A stretch of 13,513 bases of DNA from Flavobacteriaceae bacterium. GTDB lineage: Bacteria; Bacteroidota; Bacteroidia; Flavobacteriales; Flavobacteriaceae. Below, piece by piece: positions 1 through 7,744 of the stretch; position 1 is the stretch's first letter; each line of letters begins with the position of its first letter. The notes beneath the pieces were generated by a model. The model was not told the origin of the DNA and ran no database searches. It worked only from the letters and a program-made list of their open reading frames with translations. Location: NCBI GenBank assembly GCA_002690085.1, contig NZDM01000036.1, positions 15,638-29,150 of the forward strand, given 5' to 3'. A program made the translations under genes and the position numbers.

Positions 1-1599
1 ATTGGTACTAATTTTACATTGTCAGCTGAATCATTTGACGCAGCCGTATTTCCTACAAAAGGATACTATACTGATATTAAAATCAATAAGTCAGAAATAG
101 TAGATATATGTCTTAATAATGTACCTGATATTTGCAATAATTTATATAAACCATATGAAGTTGCTATTCAGGACATTTGTGGTAATGATAAATTAAATAA
201 ATTAACCGGTCCATTTTCAATAGGTAGAACTCCGCTACAAGATATTAATTATAATTTACCTACTAGTTTAAGTACACCTATGACATTAAACTTTGCATTT
301 TTTGGTCAAGCCTTACCTATATTAACTAATAGTACATTGTCAACACATACCTACGATATAACAAATATTGATGATTATTGGAGGAGGTCTTTAGTATTAG
401 CTACAACAAGATCTATTTACAATAATTCACTTGTATTAGAAAATGGAACAAATACAATGGAACCTGCAGATGTATCATGGAATAATTTTACTGGTAATAC
501 AAAAACTGTTACTCCTTCCATTATTATAGAACCATCACGTATTTGGGATATATCAAGTGAAAATGATAGTAAGCGTTATTCTCGAAATGTATCGTCTACG
601 ACCACACCTCAGTTTGCGGTTTATATTTCGGGTGATAATAATGTTGCAAGAACTCCACAAGAAATATCCGGTAATTATCCAATTCAGTTTGGCGGAACAT
701 CAAAGCATTTATTTTGGGATTATACATGGGATCAAAATCCAAATGGATCATTGCCCTTATCAATACCTAGTGGATTTTTCTCTTATACATCTGGTAGTCC
801 AACTCCAGATTTCACAACACGTTTTGAGTTTTTAGAAGCACAAGGAAACTTAACAGGCTCTACTGTAACGAGTGCAGGAGCTGCTCTTCAACATTGGCCA
901 AATAAAATGCCAAATAATCAACTTTTATGGGCTAATGACGCATTCAGAGGAGCAGGTATAACCGCGGGTAATAAAAATAACCCATATGTTGATTTCAGTG
1001 GTAATTATTATAATCCTAGTGTTACTATTAATGGAGTCACTCGTCTAGCATTAGAAGATTATAGTACAGATAAAACTAGTGGTGTAGCAATTAACGAAAC
1101 TTTTCAACAACCTTTTGATGGATGGTGGGATGATGTAAACAGTCCTGCTGCATCAGGACCGCCGCTAGTGGTTACAGATAAAGCAAAATATATAACATTT
1201 AGGACTTGGATGCCTCCCGTAGATAGACTTAATGGTTCTCCAAACACTAATACACAAGGGTATCGTTTAACAGTAAATGATAGTAATGGTTTACCGATAA
1301 ATCGTATTCAATCAAGTAACTCTACTAACCTAAGTAATGGTTATTGGGTATATCATGTTGAAATCCCGCCAACATCGACACCTATATTTGCAACCTTTTC
1401 AGGTCAAAAAGTTTCAGGTCCTGGAAATGGGTGTTATTCATCTAGTATTTCTGGTTTTAAAGTAAGCAATACAGTTCCTTCATTAGGGAGTACAACACAA
1501 ACACCATTTAATTTAACACAGGTAGAAATATCAATTGGTCTTACAATAAATAGCATTTTAGATATAGGCAGTGTCGAAATTGAATGGGTAGCAAATTAG
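1..1599 (+). CDS. Giant-virus structural-type protein, 5' end missing
   Basis: The frame is already open at base 1 and runs 532 codons to a TAG at 1597-1599, so the true start lies upstream; the TTG at 19 is only an internal leucine codon. The product is rich in Asn, Thr, Ser and Gly, has very few Cys, and shows no signal peptide or membrane segment in the visible part. This fits a beta-rich extracellular or virion protein. Two stretches resemble, from memory, a recurring C-terminal region of large virion proteins in marine mimivirus relatives: a NQLLWANDAFRG...NPYVDFSGNYY stretch near 919-1020, and a KYITFRTWMPP...YRLTVND stretch near 1186-1290 that looks like a compact beta-sandwich. The next gene starts 41 bp downstream on the same strand and is also structural, which supports a virion role. 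The specific function is not known; the family link is recalled, not searched. Confidence 0.6.
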   Translation: MGTNFTLSAESFDAAVFPTKGYYTDIKINKSEIVDICLNNVPDICNNLYKPYEVAIQDICGNDKLNKLTGPFSIGRTPLQDINYNLPTSLSTPMTLNFAFFGQALPILTNSTLSTHTYDITNIDDYWRRSLVLATTRSIYNNSLVLENGTNTMEPADVSWNNFTGNTKTVTPSIIIEPSRIWDISSENDSKRYSRNVSSTTTPQFAVYISGDNNVARTPQEISGNYPIQFGGTSKHLFWDYTWDQNPNGSLPLSIPSGFFSYTSGSPTPDFTTRFEFLEAQGNLTGSTVTSAGAALQHWPNKMPNNQLLWANDAFRGAGITAGNKNNPYVDFSGNYYNPSVTINGVTRLALEDYSTDKTSGVAINETFQQPFDGWWDDVNSPAASGPPLVVTDKAKYITFRTWMPPVDRLNGSPNTNTQGYRLTVNDSNGLPINRIQSSNSTNLSNGYWVYHVEIPPTSTPIFATFSGQKVSGPGNGCYSSSISGFKVSNTVPSLGSTTQTPFNLTQVEISIGLTINSILDIGSVEIEWVAN

Positions 1600-1613
1600 T
1601 TAGACATTCACAT

Positions 1614-1640
1614 TCTATTATGTAGCATATATATAATACA
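1614..1640 (+). promoter_or_regulatory. Putative late promoter element (TCTA plus AT tract)
   Basis: The 41-bp gap before the gene at 1641 holds a TCTA at 1614-1617 and an alternating AT tract, ATATATATAAT, within 1627-1637. A similar TATATATAAT tract sits just before the collagen-like gene at 7777. TCTA in AT-rich sequence is the late motif described for Cafeteria roenbergensis virus, but here it lies 23 nt from the ATG, farther than the ~11 nt reported there. The segment 1621-1640 is also an imperfect palindrome (TGTA...TACA around ATATATAT) and might form the 3' end of the upstream transcript. Confidence 0.35.
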
Positions 1641-4600
1641 ATGGATGGATCTAGTACAGAATCAAAAGTAAATCTTCTTTTTAAAGAAGCCAATAATACA
1701 GTTGATGTTGTAAGATTTGAACCTTTTACTAATCCACAGAACGCATTTCCATTTCAGAATTACGTTCAAAATGATGAGATCTTCAGTAATAATATCCCTA
1801 CTGATCTCTCTAATATCAATTATACTATTGGTACAACAACATATTATGGTTCACAGGCCCTTGATATTAGTTTATCATTAGCAAATCAGCCTGTTAATAC
1901 AACTGTTCAATTAACACCAGATCTAGTTTATCGATATAGAGTTCCTTTAACTAAGGCATCTACACAAATATTTGGAACAGCACCCAAAAGAACATGGTAT
2001 GTCCCGGATCCTAATAACCCAGGAAAAAGTTTATTATCTGATTCAATAGCCTACAATTATGATCCAGTTTATAATTCATATCTTCCTAGTATTGTAGATC
2101 ATAATTTACAAAATCCAAATCCTTATTATTCTCCTGATGTAGATGCTATTTGGTGGAGAATGGATTATAAATCGGGATTTCTTCAATTATATGGTGAGGA
2201 TGCTAACATTGACAACTATATTCCTAACATTAGTAATCCACCACATATTTCTTTTATTCAATATGTTGGACCAAAAGGTGCTGGTATTGGCGGCGTGGTT
2301 AACGGAGGTGATGCTTCATTTAATAATGTAGATATTAGTGATACCTTGATTGTTAAAAATCTTGATGTAACCCATAAAGCCTCTTTACCTGAAGAGACAC
2401 TTATTATCCCTAAGTGGGATGGCATCGAAGGTTCAAATACTAATAATCCACAATTTCCAGCTGGGTATCCAAAAACTGAGCAAGTAGTTAGTTTTGAATT
2501 AGATCCCTCTACTAATTTAATTACTAATCAAGATTGGGTAACAATTGCATATTGTGCTGAAAATGTTGCTACACGAACCGCAGACGCACGTGCAGATGGT
2601 GTATTTAAAATTAATTATCCTAGATCAAGTGCCCATGATACGATAACCTTCCAAGCGTCAAGTAAATATGGAAGAGGTAATGGAATTAATGTATTTCAAA
2701 ATGATTGGTATTCTACTACGCAAGGCTCATTTGATGCTCTTCGTATAGTAACCACCAATAATGTTTATGACGGTGCACTTTTACAAATCAGATTTAAAAA
2801 TCCGCCTAATGATGGAAATGGAGGAGCATTTACAGTACGTTTATGGGATAATTATGATTATCCAGGTTGGAGAATATACAATGATGTTTCTGGGACCTCA
2901 AATATTGGTTTGCCGATTGTAACCAAAGATAATAATCCTGTATCGCAATTTGAGAGATTTGATAGCTCCGGGGCAAGTTTAGGTAATGTACCTCTTACTC
3001 AGGTATATTTGTTAGATGAGTTAAACTGGAACCCTGTGTCCCAAAATGTAAATCAACTTACTAGAAATCCTGCATTATTTAAAAATGTAGTTAGAATAGA
3101 CGGAGATACTGAGGTTAATGGAGTGTTAAATGCAAATAATGGATTGATAACAAATGAGATAATTACAGATAATCACATTATTGGTCAAAGTCCAAATCAA
3201 ATAATTAATAATACCAGTTCGTTTACACTTAACACAAGTGTTTCACAAGGTGATTGGATCAGCATTGCACGCATAGGAGAGATTCAAACTAGTGGCCAAA
3301 ATATATCAAATAGGGCATTTGGAGAAATAACATTGTTTGATAATCATTCTGGTCATAATCAACATATACGTTTTACTGCAGGTGTAATGCTAGAAGAAGG
3401 TAATGTATTGGAAGCAATTAAAACAGGACAATTAACACCGAATGCTCAGCACGTCTGGGATGAAGCCCGCCTCGTTGTGGCTGGTCAATTTGATGGAGCA
3501 ATATTACAAGTAAAAGTGGGTCAGGCAGCATTAGTTGGATCAGCAAATATATATAGACTGACTTTAAGTAATAGTGTTAATAATCCTGGTTGGATACTTT
3601 CATCTGGTAGTCTTTCTAATGATAGCAATCCAACAATATATACTGGTAATAACTTAGGATTTTTTTATTCACAATTTAATATTCTATATGTTGAAATCCC
3701 ATTAGATTATGGCCCTAGTTTTGATAAGAAGAGAGAAGTTGGTAAAATTACTGCAATACCTACTTTAATGCAAAAAGCACGATTACAAGTATTTGGAGAA
3801 AACATGTTTTGTCAGAAAGATCCGACTACTAGCTTTGGAGGAACATTAGGTTCTGTTGATGGTAGAATACAAGTAGAATCATCGTCTCTAAGTAATTCAT
3901 TCTTAGCATTAACAATAGATTCAAATGGAAATACTGTTTTAACAAATAATAATTTTAATCAAAATCCCAATGACATGATTTATGATTCTGAAGGAACAAT
4001 TATTTTTGATAACCAAACTTCTAAAAATAATAATGCTGGTATAGTATTTCATAGCAATGATGGAGTTTTTATTGATTGTTCTAACACCTCTGGAAATGGT
4101 AATGTTACATTTAGATTTGGACCATCAAGTAACTACCAGTCAATGTCTTTGAATAGTAATGGATTAGACATGAATAGTCATGATATTTCTAACGTAGATA
4201 CTATGTATACTAAAAACGTTGACTTTCATGGAAGTGATGTATCATTAAATATTGGTTCATTTCCTACTACAGGATGGTTATCTGCGTTTAGACAAGTTAA
4301 TATTGATAGCCCAATGAGATTATTTAATAGTAGTAATGCTATAAATATATTGGGTGGCAGTTCAGATCTTGGCTCTGTAGCTTGGTCTAATTCTCAAGCA
4401 AAAATTGGGGTAAAGTTTCAAAATACAGCTATAACTTCTAGTAATAATGTTAAGTATTTGAAGTACGAAGAAACATATGAGTTAGCTTGGAATATTCGTG
4501 GTTATATTGCTCTAGGTCTTAGACAAAATAATGACCCAACCAGAGCAAGTTCTAGAACATTTAAATGGAATAGAACATTTTTACATCATTATTCAGCAAT

Positions 4601-5201
4601 GAACCAACAAATGTGGGATATTGCAAGCACCACACACGGTTATTTTATTAAAGGCTTTAATGAAACTATTCATAGAGATACATCAATAGAGAGAGTGTTA
4701 GTGAGAACATTTAATAACTACGCACGAATAAATAATAATTCTAGTGTCGCACAAACGGTCACTTTTGAAACATGGATTGGGGTAACATCAACCAAATCAT
4801 GGTCGTTCAATACAATTCTAAATACTGATAATTATCCTATTCCACAAGACATAATAAACGGTACAAACAGTTCAACATGTAGAAAATTACATTCAAGTAC
4901 AAAAAGTTTAACTAGTAGTAGTAATGTTCAATTCATGTATAATCCTTTTACTACAGCTGGATCTACTAGTCCAGCTGATTTAGATATCGATTTAACAACG
5001 TTAGCTCCATCTAATTCTGCACTACTCGTTCCAAATGGTAGCTATGTAGCACTTTATTGTATTGAAAGGTGCAACGTAGCTGGAGCTACTAATAGTAATG
5101 GAAGAGAGGTTGAAATAGAAAATTATCTTAATGGGGATAATTGGGGTAACGCTGGGGTACCAATGTTATGGGAGTTTTTTGGTAAACAGAAGAGTAGCTA
5201 G
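1641..5201 (+). CDS. Large fibre-like virion protein with a duplicated beta domain
   Basis: This is a 1186-residue protein from the ATG at 1641 to the TAG at 5199-5201. No signal peptide or membrane segment is seen. The N-terminal ~200 residues carry NLLFK (11-15), IAYNYDP...SYLP (136-149) and WWRMDYKSGFLQLYG (from 171), which resemble, from memory, the conserved head of large fibre-type proteins in marine mimivirus relatives. Around 221-243 and again near 840-865 are alternating N-V-D-I-S/K-N-L-D-V strands typical of repetitive beta stalks. Two copies of a ~130-residue domain follow: copy 1 from W299 to about 395, copy 2 from W539 to about 640. Each opens with DW[VI][TS]IA and has [YF]DGA-[LI]-LQ[IV] 77-78 residues later, then a PGW. 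The C-terminal ~300 residues are unrecognised. A structural, probably surface, role is inferred. It meets the opposite-strand gene tail to tail. Confidence 0.65.
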   Translation: MDGSSTESKVNLLFKEANNTVDVVRFEPFTNPQNAFPFQNYVQNDEIFSNNIPTDLSNINYTIGTTTYYGSQALDISLSLANQPVNTTVQLTPDLVYRYRVPLTKASTQIFGTAPKRTWYVPDPNNPGKSLLSDSIAYNYDPVYNSYLPSIVDHNLQNPNPYYSPDVDAIWWRMDYKSGFLQLYGEDANIDNYIPNISNPPHISFIQYVGPKGAGIGGVVNGGDASFNNVDISDTLIVKNLDVTHKASLPEETLIIPKWDGIEGSNTNNPQFPAGYPKTEQVVSFELDPSTNLITNQDWVTIAYCAENVATRTADARADGVFKINYPRSSAHDTITFQASSKYGRGNGINVFQNDWYSTTQGSFDALRIVTTNNVYDGALLQIRFKNPPNDGNGGAFTVRLWDNYDYPGWRIYNDVSGTSNIGLPIVTKDNNPVSQFERFDSSGASLGNVPLTQVYLLDELNWNPVSQNVNQLTRNPALFKNVVRIDGDTEVNGVLNANNGLITNEIITDNHIIGQSPNQIINNTSSFTLNTSVSQGDWISIARIGEIQTSGQNISNRAFGEITLFDNHSGHNQHIRFTAGVMLEEGNVLEAIKTGQLTPNAQHVWDEARLVVAGQFDGAILQVKVGQAALVGSANIYRLTLSNSVNNPGWILSSGSLSNDSNPTIYTGNNLGFFYSQFNILYVEIPLDYGPSFDKKREVGKITAIPTLMQKARLQVFGENMFCQKDPTTSFGGTLGSVDGRIQVESSSLSNSFLALTIDSNGNTVLTNNNFNQNPNDMIYDSEGTIIFDNQTSKNNNAGIVFHSNDGVFIDCSNTSGNGNVTFRFGPSSNYQSMSLNSNGLDMNSHDISNVDTMYTKNVDFHGSDVSLNIGSFPTTGWLSAFRQVNIDSPMRLFNSSNAINILGGSSDLGSVAWSNSQAKIGVKFQNTAITSSNNVKYLKYEETYELAWNIRGYIALGLRQNNDPTRASSRTFKWNRTFLHHYSAMNQQMWDIASTTHGYFIKGFNETIHRDTSIERVLVRTFNNYARINNNSSVAQTVTFETWIGVTSTKSWSFNTILNTDNYPIPQDIINGTNSSTCRKLHSSTKSLTSSSNVQFMYNPFTTAGSTSPADLDIDLTTLAPSNSALLVPNGSYVALYCIERCNVAGATNSNGREVEIENYLNGDNWGNAGVPMLWEFFGKQKSS
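2529..2830 (+). other. Fibre protein internal domain, copy 1
   Basis: This region encodes roughly residues 297-397 of the fibre-like protein. It begins QDWVTIAYC, passes through an alternating polar/hydrophobic middle, and ends VYDGALLQIRF. The distance from W299 to the YDGA motif is 77 residues. The pattern (W-x-x-IA, then a strand with I-x-F, then gaxLxv) is like small beta domains common in phage tail and receptor-binding proteins; that comparison is from memory. Confidence 0.6.
3249..3550 (+). other. Fibre protein internal domain, copy 2
   Basis: This is the second copy of the domain, roughly residues 537-637: GDWISIARI at the start, an HIRFTAG strand in the middle, and FDGAILQVKV 78 residues after W539. 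It lies exactly 240 residues downstream of copy 1. Identity between copies is low away from the motifs, so the duplication is old. Confidence 0.6.
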
Positions 5202-5581
5202 GATGCATACAAGCTAATTACGTAAGTTGTAAAGTAGTATGGAAGAATTATATTTGAAATCGATCTTAGACTTCCAATCATAAAGTAGGCAGTACTTACA
5301 ACTAGAATCTCTCCAACCTGAGGATATTCATGCATGAACTTGGACAGTGTTGAGGAATCACAGACAGCAGTATTTGTCCAATTTTGATAGGCTTGAGTCA
5401 TATTTACCCATTTATTAGTTGGTTGCTCTTCAAGAGAAGGCATAATGATAATTGTTTCAATAAAGCTTACAATACCGAATAGTACGCTCAATTGAAACCA
5501 AATCTTCATCATTTTTTCAAGAGGTAGCACTGTTTGGTGAAAGCGAGGCATCGTTGTTGTTGGGTGTTGCCCTTCATTCAT
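5198..5581 (-). CDS. Small membrane protein, function unknown
   Basis: This 127-residue protein runs from the ATG at 5581-5579 to a TAG at 5200-5198. It has a hydrophobic segment at 27-47 (IWFQLSVLFGIVSFIETIII) and a second hydrophobic region at 92-125, broken by an SLRS turn, so two or three membrane passes are likely. The loop between them (48-91) contains two N-x-T sequons (N60-M-T and N67-W-T) and one Cys, as expected if it faced a lumen or the exterior. The start is supported by an exact AAAATTGA octamer 15 nt upstream. Its stop shares the CTAG at 5198-5201 with the stop of the convergent gene. I do not recognise the family; a viral-membrane or host-membrane protein is plausible. Confidence 0.6.
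   Translation of the reverse strand: MNEGQHPTTTMPRFHQTVLPLEKMMKIWFQLSVLFGIVSFIETIIIMPSLEEQPTNKWVNMTQAYQNWTNTAVCDSSTLSKFMHEYPQVGEILVVSTAYFMIGSLRSISNIILPYYFTTYVISLYAS
5208..5231. terminator. Possible hairpin just past the fibre gene stop
   Basis: TACAA(G)CT at 5208-5215 can pair with AGTTGTA at 5225-5231, giving a 7-bp stem with one bulged G and a 9-nt loop, starting 6 nt after the TAG of the fibre-like gene. It lies inside the last codons of the opposite gene. It is weaker than the two hairpins further right and may be chance. Confidence 0.25.
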
Positions 5582-5596
5582 GAAGGAATTGTGATT

Positions 5597-5604
5597 TCAA
5601 TTTT
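5597..5604 (-). promoter_or_regulatory. Early promoter octamer AAAATTGA
   Basis: The plus strand reads TCAATTTT, so the minus strand carries an exact AAAATTGA, the early-gene promoter motif established for Mimivirus and related viruses. It lies 15 nt upstream of the ATG of the small membrane protein, closer than is typical in Mimivirus. It is the only exact copy I noticed in an intergenic position, and it is sandwiched between the start codon and the hairpin ending the upstream gene. It suggests early expression of the 127-residue protein. Confidence 0.55.
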
Positions 5605-5643
5605 ATGATTAATATGATAAAATGAAAATAACATATTAATTAT
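5605..5643 (-). terminator. Palindromic hairpin at gene end
   Basis: ATTAATATG at 5608-5616 is the perfect reverse complement of CATATTAAT at 5632-5640, with a 15-nt loop. The stem extends to 5605/5643 through one mismatch position (5607/5641). The TAA stop of the basic-tailed protein (5642-5640) is part of the stem. In Mimivirus, transcripts end at such intergenic palindromes (the hairpin rule), so this is probably the 3' end signal of the minus-strand gene at 5640-6251. Confidence 0.55.
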
Positions 5644-6251
5644 TTGCGATATCGAGATCGGCGAGAAGATGAGGAGGAACGTGGACGCTTAGTTCTCATT
5701 TTTCTTCTTGTCTTTGTTTTGGTCTTTGTTTTCTTTTCAGAACTACCACGCCAATTATATCCTCCACGTTTTGATGTTTTACGGCCTTTAGGCTTAGATT
5801 TCTTAACAGAACTGCGCCAATTGTAACCCCCTACTGAAGACCCTTGACCGGTGGTCCTTTGACCAGGTTGAAATGATTGCGCATTTGGATTCATTGATGC
5901 GGGTTCAGGCAGTCCAGCTTGTAATGCTTCATTGGAAGCTGCTTCTAGATTTCTGATTTCATCTTGCATTTGCTGTGTAGTGGGTTCAGCATTTAATGCA
6001 TTTCTAATTCTATCTATATTTTCACTCATATCTGTTCTATGACGTCCTACAGCATTCATAATATTTTCCATGTCACCTCTACTTTGTAGGAGTCTACGCA
6101 ATAAGTTTGCTGCACTATTCATTCGCGTAATAGCCTCAGAATTGGTGGTTTTTAATGTTTGAATAATATTTAACAAGTCATCAGTAGATCCACCTAGATT
6201 TCTCATACCATCAATTGCATCCAATATTTGTTGTGATTGAACACGTGCCAT
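5640..6251 (-). CDS. Helical protein with basic Lys/Arg/Ser-rich tail and GGYNWR repeats
   Basis: This 203-residue protein runs from the ATG at 6251 to the TAA at 5642-5640. Residues 1-115 are predicted from composition to be mainly helical, with heptad-like spacing of I, L and M. Residues 116-140 are a Pro/Gln/Gly linker. From 141 the sequence is strongly basic: GGYNWR occurs at 141-146 and again at 163-168, followed by a KTKTKTKT run near 174-181 and an Arg/Ser end (RSSSSSRRSRYRK). The tail resembles nucleic-acid-condensing or phosphorylatable SR-like tails, and GGY-type motifs with basic flanks are, to my memory, frequent at C-termini of giant-virus proteins. Role is inferred: DNA or RNA packaging, or binding to other virion proteins. 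A TCTA lies 10 nt before the start, suggesting late expression. It follows the coiled-coil gene by 28 bp. Confidence 0.65.
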   Translation of the reverse strand: MARVQSQQILDAIDGMRNLGGSTDDLLNIIQTLKTTNSEAITRMNSAANLLRRLLQSRGDMENIMNAVGRHRTDMSENIDRIRNALNAEPTTQQMQDEIRNLEAASNEALQAGLPEPASMNPNAQSFQPGQRTTGQGSSVGGYNWRSSVKKSKPKGRKTSKRGGYNWRGSSEKKTKTKTKTRRKMRTKRPRSSSSSRRSRYRK

Positions 6252-6261
6252 GTATAAATAC

Positions 6262-6265
6262 TAGA
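6262..6265 (-). promoter_or_regulatory. TCTA late-type motif
   Basis: TAGA on the plus strand is TCTA on the minus strand, 10 nt upstream of the ATG at 6251, with an AT-rich spacer. Position and sequence fit the late motif reported for Cafeteria roenbergensis virus. A four-base motif is weak alone; the same spacing before the neighbouring gene strengthens it. Confidence 0.4.
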
Positions 6266-6293
6266 GAGAAAATAACGCATTAAATCATCTCTC
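6264..6293 (-). terminator. Weak stem-loop at the end of the coiled-coil gene
   Basis: GAGAGA at 6264-6269 pairs with TCTCTC at 6288-6293 across an 18-nt loop that contains the TAA of the coiled-coil gene (6282-6280). Six pairs with a long loop is marginal, and it overlaps the TCTA box of the next gene. Confidence 0.25.
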
Positions 6294-6618
6294 GCAATTG
6301 AGCCTGAATAGATTCAATTTCATTTCTCAATTCTTTTTGCTGTTGTTTACTTTCTTGAAGAAGCCGCTCCGATTCATTAATATCACCTGTAACTTTGCTA
6401 ATATACGCTGAAAGCTCTTTCAATGCTTTAAGTTGCGCTTCTTTTTCTTTCTTCATTGGTCCTAAAATACTCATGTAATCACGCGCAACATCAACTAAGA
6501 ATACATTTTCTTTACTAACATCGTGGACCTCTTTGGCTTTATTAATTAGATAGGACTTCCTTTCTTCTAGTTCATTTTTTAATATTTCAATTTTAGCATC
6601 TCTTTTAGCCAACTCCAT
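6280..6618 (-). CDS. Short coiled-coil protein
   Basis: This 112-residue, highly charged protein runs from the ATG at 6618 to the TAA at 6282-6280. It is almost wholly helical: heptads rich in L, I, K and E run from about 2-34 and again from about 56-110, separated by a less charged part (VFLVDVARDYMSILGP, 39-54). It has no Cys, Trp or hydrophobic membrane segment. The central pattern (KEV...SKEN.FL.DVA.DY......K..K.AQLKAL..L..YI) recalls a small conserved hypothetical family that I associate with mimivirus relatives; this is memory, not a search. It probably forms a dimeric or trimeric scaffold. It is transcribed with or next to the basic-tailed gene, 28 bp downstream, and has a TCTA 12 nt before its start. 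Confidence 0.65.
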   Translation of the reverse strand: MELAKRDAKIEILKNELEERKSYLINKAKEVHDVSKENVFLVDVARDYMSILGPMKKEKEAQLKALKELSAYISKVTGDINESERLLQESKQQQKELRNEIESIQAQLREMI

Positions 6619-6750
6619 TTATATTAAGCATAGACATTAATTGTTAAATAACTAATCTAAATTGGCTGCATATAGGTAAGTTATACTACTAGACTAAAAT
6701 ACTAAGATTTTTTTGAATTGATATAAAATCTCAACTATTAATATTTCAGG
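6619..6750. promoter_or_regulatory. Divergent intergenic region, 132 bp
   Basis: This gap separates the minus-strand coiled-coil gene from the plus-strand ribonucleotide reductase gene and is very AT-rich. On the minus side TCTA (6634-6631) lies 12 nt before the ATG at 6618. On the plus side TGAATTGA at 6714-6721 matches the early octamer AAAATTGA at six of eight positions, 29 nt before the ATG at 6751, and is followed by TATAAAA. This arrangement would suit a late gene on the left and an early gene on the right. Confidence 0.4.
6631..6634 (-). promoter_or_regulatory. TCTA late-type motif before the coiled-coil gene
   Basis: Minus-strand TCTA lies 12 nt upstream of the ATG at 6618, with an AT-rich spacer (TGCTTAATATAA). 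Together with the similarly spaced motif at 6262-6265, it suggests the two small minus-strand genes share late timing. Confidence 0.4.
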
Positions 6751-7725
6751 ATGGCACGTCTTGCTCAAGAACCTTTACTTCACGAAGATGATTCGCGTTT
6801 TGTTATGTTTCCAGTGCAATATGGAGACGTTTGGGATATGTACAAAAAACAAGTTGACTGCTTTTGGAGGGCTGAAGAAGTTGATTTGTCTAAAGATATG
6901 ACTCATTGGCAAAAATTAACAGATGATGAAAGATATTTTATTAAACATATACTTGCGTTTTTCGCTGCTAGCGATGGTATTGTATTAGAAAATCTTGGAA
7001 TGAGATTTATGTCAGAAGTTCAAGTAAGCGAAGCCAGGGCATTTTATGGTTTCCAGATAGCCATGGAAAATATCCACTCAGAAATGTACTCTTTGCTAAT
7101 TGATACCTATGTTAAAAATAAATCTGAAAAAGATCAATTATTTCATGCTATTGACAACTTTCCATGTATTAAAAAGAAAGCAGATTGGGCTTTAAAATGG
7201 ATTGGAGATAAGAGATCATCTTTTGGTACTCGTTTGGCCGCCTTTGCATGTGTCGAAGGAATATTTTTTAGTGGCGCATTTTGTTCTATCTACTGGTTGA
7301 AGAAGAGAGGATTAATGCCTGGGTTAACTTTTAGCAATGAACTTATTTCTCGCGATGAAGCATTACATACAGAGTTTGCGGTTTTACTATTTAATAAGCT
7401 AAACAAAAAACCTAGTAAGAAAAGACTTACTGAAATTATTAAAGAAGCAGTTGATATTGAACGTGAGTTTATTTGCGAAGCTTTGCCATGTAGATTAGTT
7501 GCTATGAACTCTAAATTGATGGGAGAATACATTGAGTTTGTTGCAGATAGATTGGCGGTACAATTGGGTTGTGAAAAGATTTATGACGCAAATAATCCTT
7601 TTGATTTTATGGAAATGATTAGTGTTGAAGGTAAAACTAATTTCTTTGAAAAAAGAGTAGGTGAATATGCCTTAGCTAATAAAGAAAGAGATGATACAGT
7701 TTTCGACCTTGATGGCGCTTTCTAA
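6751..7725 (+). CDS. Ribonucleoside-diphosphate reductase small subunit (class Ia R2)
   Basis: R2 holds the diiron-tyrosyl radical that the large subunit uses to reduce ribonucleoside diphosphates to deoxy forms, supplying dNTPs for viral replication. The 324-residue protein has every catalytic residue with the spacing of eukaryotic R2: D75 (AASDGI), E106 and H109 (MENIHSEMY), radical Y113, E169 (ACVEGIFFSG), E203 and H206 (SRDEALH), and W39 (DCFWRAEE) of the radical-transfer path. NELISRDE and KKRGLMPGLTF are also typical. The C-terminal end, VFDLDGAF, matches the class of acidic-aromatic tails that dock on the large subunit. Compared with cellular R2 it lacks the ~60-residue N-terminal extension. 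The large subunit is not in this window. The start is supported by similarity beginning soon after it. A degenerate early-promoter octamer lies 29 nt upstream. Confidence 0.97.
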   Translation: MARLAQEPLLHEDDSRFVMFPVQYGDVWDMYKKQVDCFWRAEEVDLSKDMTHWQKLTDDERYFIKHILAFFAASDGIVLENLGMRFMSEVQVSEARAFYGFQIAMENIHSEMYSLLIDTYVKNKSEKDQLFHAIDNFPCIKKKADWALKWIGDKRSSFGTRLAAFACVEGIFFSGAFCSIYWLKKRGLMPGLTFSNELISRDEALHTEFAVLLFNKLNKKPSKKRLTEIIKEAVDIEREFICEALPCRLVAMNSKLMGEYIEFVADRLAVQLGCEKIYDANNPFDFMEMISVEGKTNFFEKRVGEYALANKERDDTVFDLDGAF

Positions 7726-7744
7726 AAAAAGGGCTATGTTAGAA

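Noticed and set aside
19..21. TTG as the start of the first gene
   Set aside because: The frame is open to base 1 with no upstream stop, so this is an internal Leu in a truncated gene.
5571..5586. 7-bp inverted repeat around the membrane-protein start codon (CCTTCAT-TC-ATGAAGG)
   Set aside because: It is short with a 2-nt loop that cannot close sterically, and lies partly in coding sequence; probably chance.
7290..7532. Minus-strand 80-codon frame inside R2
   Set aside because: It lies wholly inside a well-conserved enzyme gene and has no promoter motif or recognisable protein features.
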